DNA from: a virus
Length of the DNA stretch: 64,000 bases
IMG/VR virus record: IMGVR_UViG_3300042350_004528
Location: 1 to 64,000 of that record
Reading direction: 5' to 3' (one strand)
In this document: in pieces, positions 22,181 through 33,000 of the stretch
Numbering within the stretch: position 1 is the first letter of the stretch
Layout of the letters: every line of letters begins with the position of its first letter
The notes under the pieces: generated by a model
Seen by the model: only the letters and a program-made list of their open reading frames with translations
The model's database searches: none
Told to the model about the DNA's origin: nothing
Program-made: the position numbers and the translations under genes

Positions 22181-22846
22181 TTAATAACCAAAACCACTGG
22201 TACCAGATGTTGAGGGGGCCAACGATTGAGGAACATAGCCAGTGTTAATTGTGTTTATTGTAAGAACCAACGTATCGTTAATCGCTTGCGTATATTCTCT
22301 ATTAGCAAAACATTTTATATTAAAAGATATGTCAATAGTTCCTTTTGTTTTATTTGGGTTTAAATTTGATTTACCAAAGTAATGAATGTCTAATCTATTT
22401 AAATTTAAAACTGTATAACTTGCTGACATTTCTAATGATTGAAATGGATTTAAAATTATATTGGATCCGTTAACATATTCATTTAATCTACCAATAGTTA
22501 ATTTACCAATCGTTTGGCGCCTAAAACTTAAAATATAATCTTCATATGTGTAATTACCAACAACTCTTGTTTCACTTAAAACCGAAGTTAAATTCGCTGA
22601 AGGATAACCATTTTCCCTTCGCATTCTAATTGAATTGAAATATAATCCGTTAAAATAGATCGGTTTATTATTTTTATTTAAAATATAAAATAATCCATCG
22701 TTATAGGATGTATAGGATTTTCCTAATTCAGTTACGCTAACACCGTGTGTATTAATATAAAAATCAGCTTTTTTGATCATAAAATCAAAAACTGGTTGTT
22801 TTTCGTTTATCCTACTGTATAACTGTGTATATACTAATGAAGCCAT
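22181..22846 (-). CDS. Tail-operon structural protein (221 aa)
   Basis: Unrecognised 221-residue protein dominated by predicted beta strands (LSFRRQTIGKLTIGRLNEY, SASYTVLNLNRLDIHYFG) and ending in a Ser/Thr/Gly/Pro tail. No catalytic motif. The position between fibre-module genes and the composition suggest a tail or fibre-attachment component. Confidence 0.7.
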   Translation of the reverse strand: MASLVYTQLYSRINEKQPVFDFMIKKADFYINTHGVSVTELGKSYTSYNDGLFYILNKNNKPIYFNGLYFNSIRMRRENGYPSANLTSVLSETRVVGNYTYEDYILSFRRQTIGKLTIGRLNEYVNGSNIILNPFQSLEMSASYTVLNLNRLDIHYFGKSNLNPNKTKGTIDISFNIKCFANREYTQAINDTLVLTINTINTGYVPQSLAPSTSGTSGFGY

Positions 22847-22847
22847 A

Positions 22848-23681
22848 TTATGAAACGTTAGAATTACTTGAAGGCGAAAGGGCTTGCTCGTAATATGTGA
22901 GCGTATTTGACATTAATTCAACCGCCTCAGATGTTGCGTATGTACCAGTACCCGCAACCCCAATATTATAATATCTTATTGTAAGTTTATAGGTTTTACT
23001 ATTTACTGCAACCTCATCAAAATTTGGGAATTCCGCACTAACCCTAAAATTATATTTTTCTGGAGCCGTTTGATAACCATTAAATAAGGTATTTACTGTT
23101 GTTGTACCAGTATATGCCATGTCCACACAATCTTCGCTATTTAATCCAGTTGTTAATTCAATACCATAACCACCAGTGCTAATCGTGCTAGTTTTGTCAG
23201 CGCCTGTAACAGCAACCCAGTTACCTCCAGAGTATTTTTCCAAATTAGAAAGTTCCATTGGTATCATATTTCCACCAATAGTCACATATAATTTAACACG
23301 TAATCTATCTAAAATTTTTTTAGTGTTTGTCGCATTTATACCTGGTAATGTATAACCACTTAATGTTGAGCCGTAAAATCTAAAATAAAATGTAAACCTA
23401 TTGTAATACATTTTATTTGCTATTAAACCATCTTTAATTGAAAATTCTGAGTATTTGTAAATTGAATTTGATTTTTGTAAAGAATTTGAACCGATAATAC
23501 TAGTGGGTTCCTGGTATCTAACATTTTTTAAATCAAATAAATTTGATTCCGCTTTATTAGCTGGGAAAAAATCATTATCAAACAATAATTGTGACGTGTA
23601 ATTAACGGTTGTTAAAGTAACATTTGGTTTATAAGTCAAATATAAACCGTTAATACCTTTTATGTTGAATTGTTTACTCAT
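22848..23681 (-). CDS. Tail-operon structural protein (277 aa)
   Basis: A 277-residue beta-rich protein, high in Asn, Thr, Tyr and Gly, with no recognised domain. It overlaps the upstream LTDxGR-module gene by eight bases and precedes the next by one. The composition matches phage fibre or baseplate-periphery proteins. Confidence 0.7.
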   Translation of the reverse strand: MSKQFNIKGINGLYLTYKPNVTLTTVNYTSQLLFDNDFFPANKAESNLFDLKNVRYQEPTSIIGSNSLQKSNSIYKYSEFSIKDGLIANKMYYNRFTFYFRFYGSTLSGYTLPGINATNTKKILDRLRVKLYVTIGGNMIPMELSNLEKYSGGNWVAVTGADKTSTISTGGYGIELTTGLNSEDCVDMAYTGTTTVNTLFNGYQTAPEKYNFRVSAEFPNFDEVAVNSKTYKLTIRYYNIGVAGTGTYATSEAVELMSNTLTYYEQALSPSSNSNVS

Positions 23682-24258
23682 TATTAATATAGGTTAATAT
23701 TTCAAGTGTTTGATTTGATGTTAAATCAGGTTCATACATTAAATATTCTTTTTGGGTTGTTGTTTTAATTCCAAATAAAGCTCTTTTATAAATTAAATTA
23801 TCTACTTTTTTACCCCTAAGTGGCACTTGAACAAAAACGTCATTTATATAATCATCATTTTGTGATGAACCGTTTGCCAAAGATGTTTTGTAACCACTTA
23901 CGTGGTTTATTGTTGGTATTGGCTGTAATGATATATTTGTTGAATTAAATACCCTTATTTTATCCCAATAAGCGCTATTTGTTGGAACGTATTCGGTTGA
24001 TGGCGATGAAGGGTTAATCGAAACTTTTTTATAAAAATTACCAGAATATTTAACAATACTTCCAACACTATAAGTTGTCCCCGTAACCCAAGTTAAAACC
24101 TCATTTTGTGAAGGATCAAAAATTTGATAATTAGCATCAGAATCCACTAAAGAGAAATATGCTATGGAATCTTTGAACCCTCCGTCAAAAAATTTTTCTT
24201 TACCTAAATCAGTTAGGTAAACCTCAAAAGTGTTTGTATTGTCGTATATAAATCCCAT
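23674..24258 (-). CDS. LTDxGRxxL-module tail protein (194 aa)
   Basis: The N-terminal 50 residues (FEVYLTDLGKEKFFDGGF, then FSLVDSDANY) are the same module as in 21326-21568 and 24260-26974. A TWVTGTTYSVGSIVKYSGNF segment (about residues 57-76) resembles short carbohydrate-binding (CBM5/12-like) repeats that also occur in the 2554-residue protein (SAYNSGTLYAPGAIIKHNDL). The C-terminal half is unassigned. Probably a fibre adaptor. Confidence 0.75.
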   Translation of the reverse strand: MGFIYDNTNTFEVYLTDLGKEKFFDGGFKDSIAYFSLVDSDANYQIFDPSQNEVLTWVTGTTYSVGSIVKYSGNFYKKVSINPSSPSTEYVPTNSAYWDKIRVFNSTNISLQPIPTINHVSGYKTSLANGSSQNDDYINDVFVQVPLRGKKVDNLIYKRALFGIKTTTQKEYLMYEPDLTSNQTLEILTYINNE

Positions 24259-24259
24259 T

Positions 24260-26974
24260 TTAAAAATCTATTGTCGCTTGTATTATTAATACATCTGAGT
24301 TATATTTTCTTGTTAGCGGCTGACTAAATTTACCGATTGCGACTAAATCACCGTCCGAATCATAAACAGCCATTTCAGTAAATGCAACTTTATCTTGTTC
24401 TGGGTTAAAAGTTGGATTTGAGGTGTTTATATATTTGTTTGGTAAAATATTACAAGTTATTAGGCTTTTGTAAATCGTTGCTTTTATATCAGTTTCTATA
24501 TTTCCAAAAAAGAAAGTTTCATCACCAAATGTATGCCCAGTAATATTACTAACTGATGGTAAAGAAATAAAGTCATTTATATCATATGTTGTACCCTCAC
24601 TAACATCTAATAAACTTTTATCTAAATTAACTCTTAAATTTTGTATGTTAGCTGCCGTTAGTGCATTGCTAATTGGGTTATTACCAGCACCAGCATTATC
24701 TAAATAAAATAATGATAATATTGATCCATCCGATGGGGTAAAAGTTAATTCAACTCGTCTTGTTGCGGTCGTACCAGTTGGTATAACCCCATAGTTATTT
24801 GCACTAATTAATTGACCATTATAAAATAAATAAACAACATTATTATTTGGTTGTTTATTTAAAGTTAAACATACAGTTGATCCAATTAAATAAATACCGT
24901 CATTAAAATCATTACCAATTGGCACCCCACCGATGGGTACTGTTATGTCTTGTCTTATAGTTGAGGATGTATTTGTTTCACCTATTAAATAATGAAACTG
25001 CATTACATCACCAGAAGTTAAAATACCCGATGTAAATTGAATAACAGATGTGTTATTTGGGCCGCTAAGTACATTTAATGGATATTTCCAATAATCACCA
25101 TCTGTACCTAAATTGGCGAATGATGAAGCTTGTTTTAAAATTAAACCATTTTGTGAAACTATAACATCACCAATTTCTTGTTCAGCTAACGTATATTGAT
25201 TTGTGACAAATGATGTTGGGTATATTGCCGTTTCATTTTTTAATTCAAAATTATCACAAAGTGATGTAATATTACTTAAACACCCAGTACCGCCAATAAA
25301 ATTATTAACATTTAAATAATTCCAATCTGCTGGGTTTGGTTTACCATTTACTGGGGTTTTTTGCCACAAAAGTAAAATAGATCCCGCTCTATAACCATAA
25401 CCTTCAGTATCATTAAAATCCATCAAAAACCCAAATTCGCTATAATTAGGGTCGCTTGAGTTTTTTGGAAACTCGAATATTACGTCTTTAACAGTACCGC
25501 TATTATTGTTTACGGTTGAATAGTTTTCACAATGTAACCCAGTTAATCCATCACTATCAGTAAATAAATAAGTAATATGTAAAGCCTCATTGTTTAATAA
25601 ACAACCTGTTAAATTAGATCCAGGGCAAACACCAGGTTCGGTTAAAGTTAATTTTGGTGTTGGTAATGTCCAATTTCTATTTGCTTTGTATGACATTACA
25701 GTTAATAACTCTTGATCCTCAATTATTATTATTTTTTGATCAATTAAAACTTTACCAACAACAGTTTTAATTGTTTCTTGATCCACCAAATCATAATATC
25801 TAATGGTATTATTTGTACCCATTGTTTTTAGTACAGAGTCACATAAAAACGTATAGCCAATTGAATCTGCTAAACTAACACCGCCAAATTGTTGTTTATG
25901 CCACATTATGTGCGGTATTTTTAATTTTAATGTATTTTTATAAAAACCTTCGGCGTAATAATTACTAACCGAGTTGTTTGTATAGTGTATAACACCAACT
26001 TTATCTATTAAATTATTTTCTAAAAAATAATCATAATTAATTGCGGTGCCCCAATAATTTCTAGATTCGGCGGTATATTTTCCTTTATAGGTTGTACTAT
26101 CTAATCCAATAACATCTTCAATTGTTAATATATTCATATTCCAAACTGGAACATCGTCATTTGATAATGTACAGTTTGAGGTAAAGTCAAGTAAACCTCC
26201 ACTCCAATACGCAATTGGAGTTTCGTTGTCATAATAATCTTTTATTGTATTTTTACCTGGATAAATAAATGCGTCAGCCAAATACGAATTAAAGTTTGGT
26301 AATTCCCTATCTAACTCAAATGTAACACCTGTGGTAAATCCAGTTGTAAAACCAGTTGTACTTCCAGTTGTTAAACCGCTTATATCAAAAATTCCATTTC
26401 CATTTATACTTTGTATAATGTACATTAAATATGGTACTGGGTAGCTCGTAATTTCTTCTGTTAATTCGTTTGAAACATATGAATTAGTGTAACCACTTGT
26501 TTTAAATTTAATAAATAAAAAATCACCTTTATTTATGCTTTCTCTATAAGAATTAACAACCGTCCTAGATGTGTCGTATAAAACAATTTCTGTCGCCGTT
26601 GTATGTGTTGAGCCTGTTAAATTACCTATTAACCAAAGAGATGTATCTAATTCTGTAACACCAGAATTTAAATTAAAATTAAAAAACCCCCTTTCTTTTG
26701 CGGCGGTATAAACTTCGTTTTGCACTGAAGTTAAAAGTGATATGGGTTGTTGATAAACCGTACCCTCATATGGTACCTGATATTGTATATCGTGTTGCCT
26801 ATCAACAGGACGTAAAACATTTATTAAAACTGGATTATCCGAACTATAATCCATTTCGCCATCACCAAGTGCAAATGTCGAAAAATTTAAACCTCCAGAT
26901 GATAAGTTTTTTCTACCCGTGTCGGTTAGTTTTAAATTTACTAAAGGGTCGGTTTTTTTTATAATGTAACTCAT
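24260..26974 (-). CDS. Large tail fibre/appendage protein with both terminal modules (904 aa)
   Basis: N-terminal module VNLKLTDTGRKNLSSGGL plus FALGDGEMDY (residues about 10-45), a long beta-rich body containing a cysteine-bearing part (CPGSNLTGC, CENYS, CLSNITSLC), and a C-terminal module MAVYDSDGDLVAIGKFSQP shared with the 619-residue protein. A four-unit GFTT repeat lies near residue 205. It is one of the largest likely receptor-facing components here. A TATTTATTG motif precedes it in the 34-base gap after the 2554-residue gene. Confidence 0.78.
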   Translation of the reverse strand: MSYIIKKTDPLVNLKLTDTGRKNLSSGGLNFSTFALGDGEMDYSSDNPVLINVLRPVDRQHDIQYQVPYEGTVYQQPISLLTSVQNEVYTAAKERGFFNFNLNSGVTELDTSLWLIGNLTGSTHTTATEIVLYDTSRTVVNSYRESINKGDFLFIKFKTSGYTNSYVSNELTEEITSYPVPYLMYIIQSINGNGIFDISGLTTGSTTGFTTGFTTGVTFELDRELPNFNSYLADAFIYPGKNTIKDYYDNETPIAYWSGGLLDFTSNCTLSNDDVPVWNMNILTIEDVIGLDSTTYKGKYTAESRNYWGTAINYDYFLENNLIDKVGVIHYTNNSVSNYYAEGFYKNTLKLKIPHIMWHKQQFGGVSLADSIGYTFLCDSVLKTMGTNNTIRYYDLVDQETIKTVVGKVLIDQKIIIIEDQELLTVMSYKANRNWTLPTPKLTLTEPGVCPGSNLTGCLLNNEALHITYLFTDSDGLTGLHCENYSTVNNNSGTVKDVIFEFPKNSSDPNYSEFGFLMDFNDTEGYGYRAGSILLLWQKTPVNGKPNPADWNYLNVNNFIGGTGCLSNITSLCDNFELKNETAIYPTSFVTNQYTLAEQEIGDVIVSQNGLILKQASSFANLGTDGDYWKYPLNVLSGPNNTSVIQFTSGILTSGDVMQFHYLIGETNTSSTIRQDITVPIGGVPIGNDFNDGIYLIGSTVCLTLNKQPNNNVVYLFYNGQLISANNYGVIPTGTTATRRVELTFTPSDGSILSLFYLDNAGAGNNPISNALTAANIQNLRVNLDKSLLDVSEGTTYDINDFISLPSVSNITGHTFGDETFFFGNIETDIKATIYKSLITCNILPNKYINTSNPTFNPEQDKVAFTEMAVYDSDGDLVAIGKFSQPLTRKYNSDVLIIQATIDF
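26328..26375 (-). repeat. Four 12-base tandem units inside the 904-aa gene
   Basis: Four imperfect 12-base units in frame encode successive TTGF/TTGS/TTGV tetrapeptides. Such in-frame tandem units can change copy number and so the length of a linker. Confidence 0.7.
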
Positions 26975-26986
26975 TTACTATTTTAC

Positions 26987-26995
26987 AATAAATAG
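26987..26995 (-). promoter_or_regulatory. CTATTTATT motif, possible late promoter
   Basis: Minus-strand CTATTTATT, 12 bases before the ATG of the 904-residue gene, in one of the few gaps of the tail operon. Confidence 0.4.
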
Positions 26996-27008
26996 ATTTA
27001 TTTTAATT

Positions 27009-30000
27009 TTATAGTGTTGCTGTATTAATATTAATCGCTTTTACGTTAAAAATTGCGGTCGCATCTGCAACATCAGTTTTAACATCAGTTACTGAAACAA
27101 TACCATTAAGATTAATAAATATTGTTCTATTAGCGGTCACATTTTTCAACGTGATTACTCTAGTTTCTAAATTAGCTGTTTGAACAAATGTTGTCTGAAC
27201 TGTATTTGTATTTATCACTTGATTATTAACAAATAATGGTGTTGCATCAACAAAAGCAGAGCCAAATTTTGTTTGTTTTCTTTGAGTCGTGTATGTTATT
27301 TCAACCTCAAAGTTTGTTTCTGGTATAACATCATACTTAGTATCAAATACAGTGTTTTTAGTTACGCTTGTAGACGTGATTTTTTGTGCTAACGTATTAT
27401 CAGTTTGTTTAATAGTTAATGTGGCATTAGCTTGTCCATTTTGTGTAACAACAACTCTTACAGTATAAGGTAATATTTCAATATCTTCTGGTGTAAAATT
27501 CGCAGTTTGAGTTAAACCTTGTTGTCTATCTAATTTATCAATATCAGTATCAAATAAAACACCAAATATTGTTGTAGCTGTTTTCCCACATGGGTTTGAA
27601 ATTTTTAATTTTCCTATAAACTCGCCCGTTAATGGGTAACCAACTTCATCTTTTTGCGGAAAATAATCCATTATAACGTCATTACCAATAACCCTAAAAT
27701 CAACTAAACCTGTTGTGTTAGCAGAAATTCTATTTGGGTCGGTCGCATCATAAAATTTATTTAAACCAGATATTAGTTTATTATTAATTGTGGATCCACT
27801 AAATGACCTACTGGTAAATCCACTTTTTAACGTAAGATTATCTCTAAAAAAATGAAGTGATTTTTTAACTGAATTAGTTAAACTTTCTATCTTTGATTCA
27901 AATACAGTAACTCGTGTTCTATCTTTAAAAAATTTAAAATTATTTACCAAACAAAAATCAGACTCAGACCAATTAGTAGTATCTTCAAAAGGTTGAGCTG
28001 GATAAGTACCCAATGGGGAACCCCCAATAAACTTATATAAAACACCTCTATTAACTGTATATTTGTAACCTATGTATTTTGATGTGTTATCATAAGTTAT
28101 ACCAGTTGTTTCATCCGCAATAAACAACGTTGGGTTATTTTTTTCAGTATATCTACCAATTCTTTCAAACAATGGATAAATTGAAGATGAATCCGTTAAA
28201 AATGGATGATAATAAGTAAGATAATTAAACGAATTTAACGGAAATGATGGTCTTAGTTTTATATTTGTTTTATTTAATCTGGTCTGATTAAAATAATCCT
28301 TATAATTATCGGTTTCGTAATAAGTATTTGATTCTAAAAGTGCTGGATAATAAACTTCCCAGTCAACCCCAACAACTGGCGGTGTGCCAGCTGCGGCTGT
28401 ACTTATTTTTCTATAAGTTAAATCATTATGTTTTATAATGGCACCTGGTGCGTATAGCGTCCCAGAATTATATGCCGAATACGGTAGATAATATGGAACG
28501 TATGCGTCTGGCCCGTAATAACGACCAGAAAATGAACTAAAATATGATCTTAATATTTTTTTATTAATATTTACATCGTATTCGTTATAGGACACGTATG
28601 AATCATCCATAAAACAATAACCATTTATTAGAACATTGTTCCATCTACCACCAAATGTTACACCAGAAACAGTTGTACCAGTTGATATAAATGGTATACC
28701 AAATTCACTCACAGGTAGTGTTTTAGGTAATCTTGCTGCCGTTGTTGGTATCGCAACATACCCATCTAACGGAAACCAAGATCCACCAACAGATTCGACC
28801 CAGTTGGTTAAACCACCAAGTGATTTGTGATCAAATAAATCGTTAACGCTAGTTATACGCCTCCATTCGGTTGTACCAGTTGACCCACTTGTCGCAAGAT
28901 ATGGCGCGGCATTTGTATGGTCTTTTTTTGCCACAAAAAATCTATACACGGTTGGGGCTAATACTGTTTCATCGGTAACTCCAGACAAAACAAAATCACC
29001 TTTAAAATACTTTTTAGTTGAATCCCATTTTAGCGGCTTTTGATATATGAACCTAAAAAATTCGTCACTACCCCCAGGATTTGGATATGAACCTAAAATT
29101 ATATCCCCAAAATTATATTCACTTACAACCGTTGGGTCATAGCTTATAAAATTTTTATTAATATAATCCGAAACATTTGGGTTACTTGTTGTTAGTAACG
29201 GTGAGTGTTCATAACCCCATGGTGTGAAATTAGTTGGGTTATATTTTTCAATTTCAATAAAACATGATCTCGACCCCCTTGGTCTATAAATTTCGTGTAT
29301 TTCACCTTGGACGAGTGTCGAAGCTGACGTATCTTCTAATTTATAGCAATGATCAATGTTAATATCGTTAACACACACATATAACCTATAAACCGAATTT
29401 GTTTGTACAGTTTGACCCGTTGGGCTATCCACCACAATTTTATAGTCATCAATATTAACTTTTACAATATCATTTAATTCATAGTTAACTATTTGGGCAT
29501 TAAATTCTGGTACGACATCAAGTATTTTTTTATAAATTTCAGTGTTATACACATCATTCTCTAATTTGTATAAGCTATATGATGACGTACCTAATGAATT
29601 AAAAGAGTACCTTTTTTTGTTTTTAATTTCACTAATTATAGGGTTTCCATAATTAAACAGAGTATAATCATTTAATCCTAAATCATAACCTTTAAAGCTA
29701 CCTAGAGTATCTTTGGTTGCCGTACCAAGTTCAACATTGTTGTAAAAACTATACTTTGGTGAGTAAGTAAATTCTCTGTTATGCGTGTTTTGCCTAATTC
29801 TTACATTTTTACCGATTGTTATCGCATTTGTGACATCATTATTATCAGTTTGTCTAACAGAATTACCCAAATAATAATCACTAAAATTTAATTCGTGTTC
29901 GATAGTTGCGGTTTTTACACCTATGTTTTTACCGCCAGAAACAGAAACAAGGCCTGTTGTTGAAAAATTATCACTTTTACTTCTAATAGTAAAGGTGAAA

Positions 30001-33000
30001 TTAACCTTATCAAAATTTATCTTTTTATCGTATTCACTCGAGTCAAAAACAATGTTATTTTGAGAATTGGTTTCAAAATAAGATAAAAATAATTTATTGT
30101 AATAATAATTAGGATCGATCGAATGCTCAATATTTAAAAAAGGAACATTAACATATTTTTTTTCTGTTAATCTAAGTATTAAATTGTTGGTATCTAAATT
30201 TGATAAATTATAAATTGGTTTAATCGATAAACCATCTAAGTACTCACCTCTGGCCGAAAATCCAGAATTTAATAACACTCTAAATCTAGGGTCATTTAAT
30301 TGATTAAAAGAAGCCTCATCGACCTCTTCATGAATATAATCTATTTCTTCATATCTAGATAATGTGCAAGCTAAATCTATTGGTTCAATGACTAAATAAA
30401 TTTTTTCACCAGAATTAAAAAATCCAGTATATTCAAAAACATATTGTCTTAAGTTTGCATCGTCAGATCCATTAAATGTAAATGACTGGGTATCATAAAT
30501 AAAACCTAAAGAATTTATCAATTTAATGTTTATGGTTTGATTTATATTTTCAATAGATTCGAAATATAAATCAAATTTAAAACTTAAATAACTATTTTTT
30601 GCGACTAAATAATGCCCTGGTGTTGTGTTTACCAAACTTAACTCATCACCAATTGTTGTAAAATTTTCATTTAAAGATTGAATTGATATATAGTTGTTTG
30701 AATTTGGCTGTAAAAGAATACTATTTTCTAAAGTGTGAATGAACGCCCCATCATCATTTAAAGTATAAAATGGGCCTATTTTTGTTTGGTCTAACCCATA
30801 AAAACCCTCAAAGTTTACAGTCACAGAATCTGATATAAATAACTCACCGTTTATAATATTATCCTTTACTTTATATGTTGTTTGTGGCGTTGCCCCACTA
30901 AATATGTGGCCCAAATTAAGTGATTTTGTTAGATTTACAGAATATGAAGCTCTACTTGGATCTAGTTTAATTTTTGAAATATAAGCTGGATCAATATGCA
31001 TAAAAGGATCCGTTTTTGTTCTATCCTGATATCTTTCATACATACCACCAGTGGTTCCAGTTGAAATTGTTGATAAATTAACGGTCACGCCAGTAGTTCC
31101 AGGACTCACAAAAGACGCTGAATTTGCTGTTGCTATGTGTTTTAAACCAGTTGGGGTTGTAATTGGATATGTTGTACCCGTTGCCTCAAATGTATCCCCA
31201 GTAACTAAATATATTTTACTACCAACAACCAAATTTTCTTTATTTGTTGGATGTATGTTTGCGATAATTTCTCCCTTATAATATGTAAATCCAGTTGCCC
31301 ACGAAAATCTTTTTTCATATGGGGTAGCCCACTTTGATATTTCACCATAAATTAATCCTGATGGTCTTAATGGGGTGTGGTTCATACTATAACCATAAAA
31401 CCTAGGTTGTTTAATAGTTTGTGTGATACCTTCTTCATCATTATAAGTCCTAAATGTATTATGTACTAAAGCTGGTGTAATTGTCCTACCAGTAAAATCA
31501 TAGTAACAGACATGTGGCCTTGGTGGTGGGCAATCAAAATTAACCCGAATACCCAAATAGGCTAAACCACGTCCAATTGAGTTTATATAATATGATCTTT
31601 CAATTGATCTAACATCTAAAGACAAGGTATCCGCAAACGTTATAGTTCTAGAATCAACATCAATTGGTATGTGTTCCCATATCATTCTGGTATCACCAGA
31701 TGCGTTTGTTACTGTTGCTTTATTGGGTGGGTATCTACTTTCAATTGTTGACCCAGTTCCAGCCGTATGTATGTCGGGAATTGAACCCGTATCATTAAAC
31801 ATGTACCTAGTATTCAATCTATATAACTTACTATTGTATACAACAAAAACACCATATCTTTGAGTTGATGACGCATAGCCAGATTGATTTATATTACCAT
31901 TAAATAAGCTATCATCCCCGTAGTCAATACCGCTTTGCCAAATATGGAAACTACCCTCACTTTCATCGCAATACTCAAACATCGTATAGTGAACACCAAA
32001 ATATTCATTAATAGTTGGGTCTGTTCCAGTTATTTTGGTGCCTGGTTTACCAGAAATATTAAACGTTATTGGTTCACCGTCAATTTTGGCCCCAAGTTTT
32101 CCGACATTTTCTGTAACATTTGTCGTGCCAAGATAAACAGGTTTAAGTGCTTTTTGTTGAAATTCAGAACCATCTGTACCTAACCAAGATACATCATTAT
32201 TTAAACCATGTTTATATGCAAATTTATTATCTAAAAAAGTTGAATTTTGTATTTTTTTACCAGCATTAACAACGGATGTTGCTGGAACAAATTGCTGTAT
32301 TAATTTAACCCAAGAAGAATCAAATTTATTTAAAAACTCTAAACTTCTCATGCTATCAATTGGCGTGGTTGTTGTTTTTAAATAATCAAAATAAATCTTT
32401 GATAAAGTTGGATATGTTTTAATCGTTTTTCTATTTTTTGGATTTATAAACGTGTCTAACGATTTTTTAATAAATTGATTAAATGTTAAATTTGTTGAGT
32501 CAAATTTATTTAATATATTCAAATCGGAATTGACAATCCCTATATTTCTAGCGTATTGCCTATAAACAGGAATATCAAATATTCGATTTGATGATAAATA
32601 AACCTCAAGTTCTTTAGAATTAATTGATAATCTAATGTCATTTGATTCGTACTCAGTAAAACCATTTCTATCGTCTTTGTAATAGGTTGTTGGTAATTCG
32701 TTGTATACCCAACTTTTTACGTTATCGATTGTTCTATATACATCGAAAAGAAAAACGTTTTCATATTTTTTATACTGATTAACATATCTTTGGCCAAAAT
32801 CGAATCTACCAATATTAGACTTATCTTCTGTGATATAGCCCCCGTCTTCTTGATATCTAACGTTTGTTGGTACGGTTGGAAAACCTTTTGAATCAAAAGG
32901 TACTCTTTGTAATAAAATTTCTGGATCGTCAATAATTGTCTGGCCATAAATTTTATTTAAAACATCTGGTGTGTTTAAAGGTCTTTCGGCCAAATAAATA

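Noticed and set aside
22177-22236. Upstream start giving a 205-residue nucleotidyltransferase
   Set aside because: It would overlap the preceding gene by 56 bases; the ATG at 22176 follows that gene's stop by five bases and keeps the whole domain.
26328-26375. Tandem repeat as a CRISPR-like array
   Set aside because: Units are 12 bases without spacers and encode a regular Thr-Thr-Gly-Phe linker in frame.
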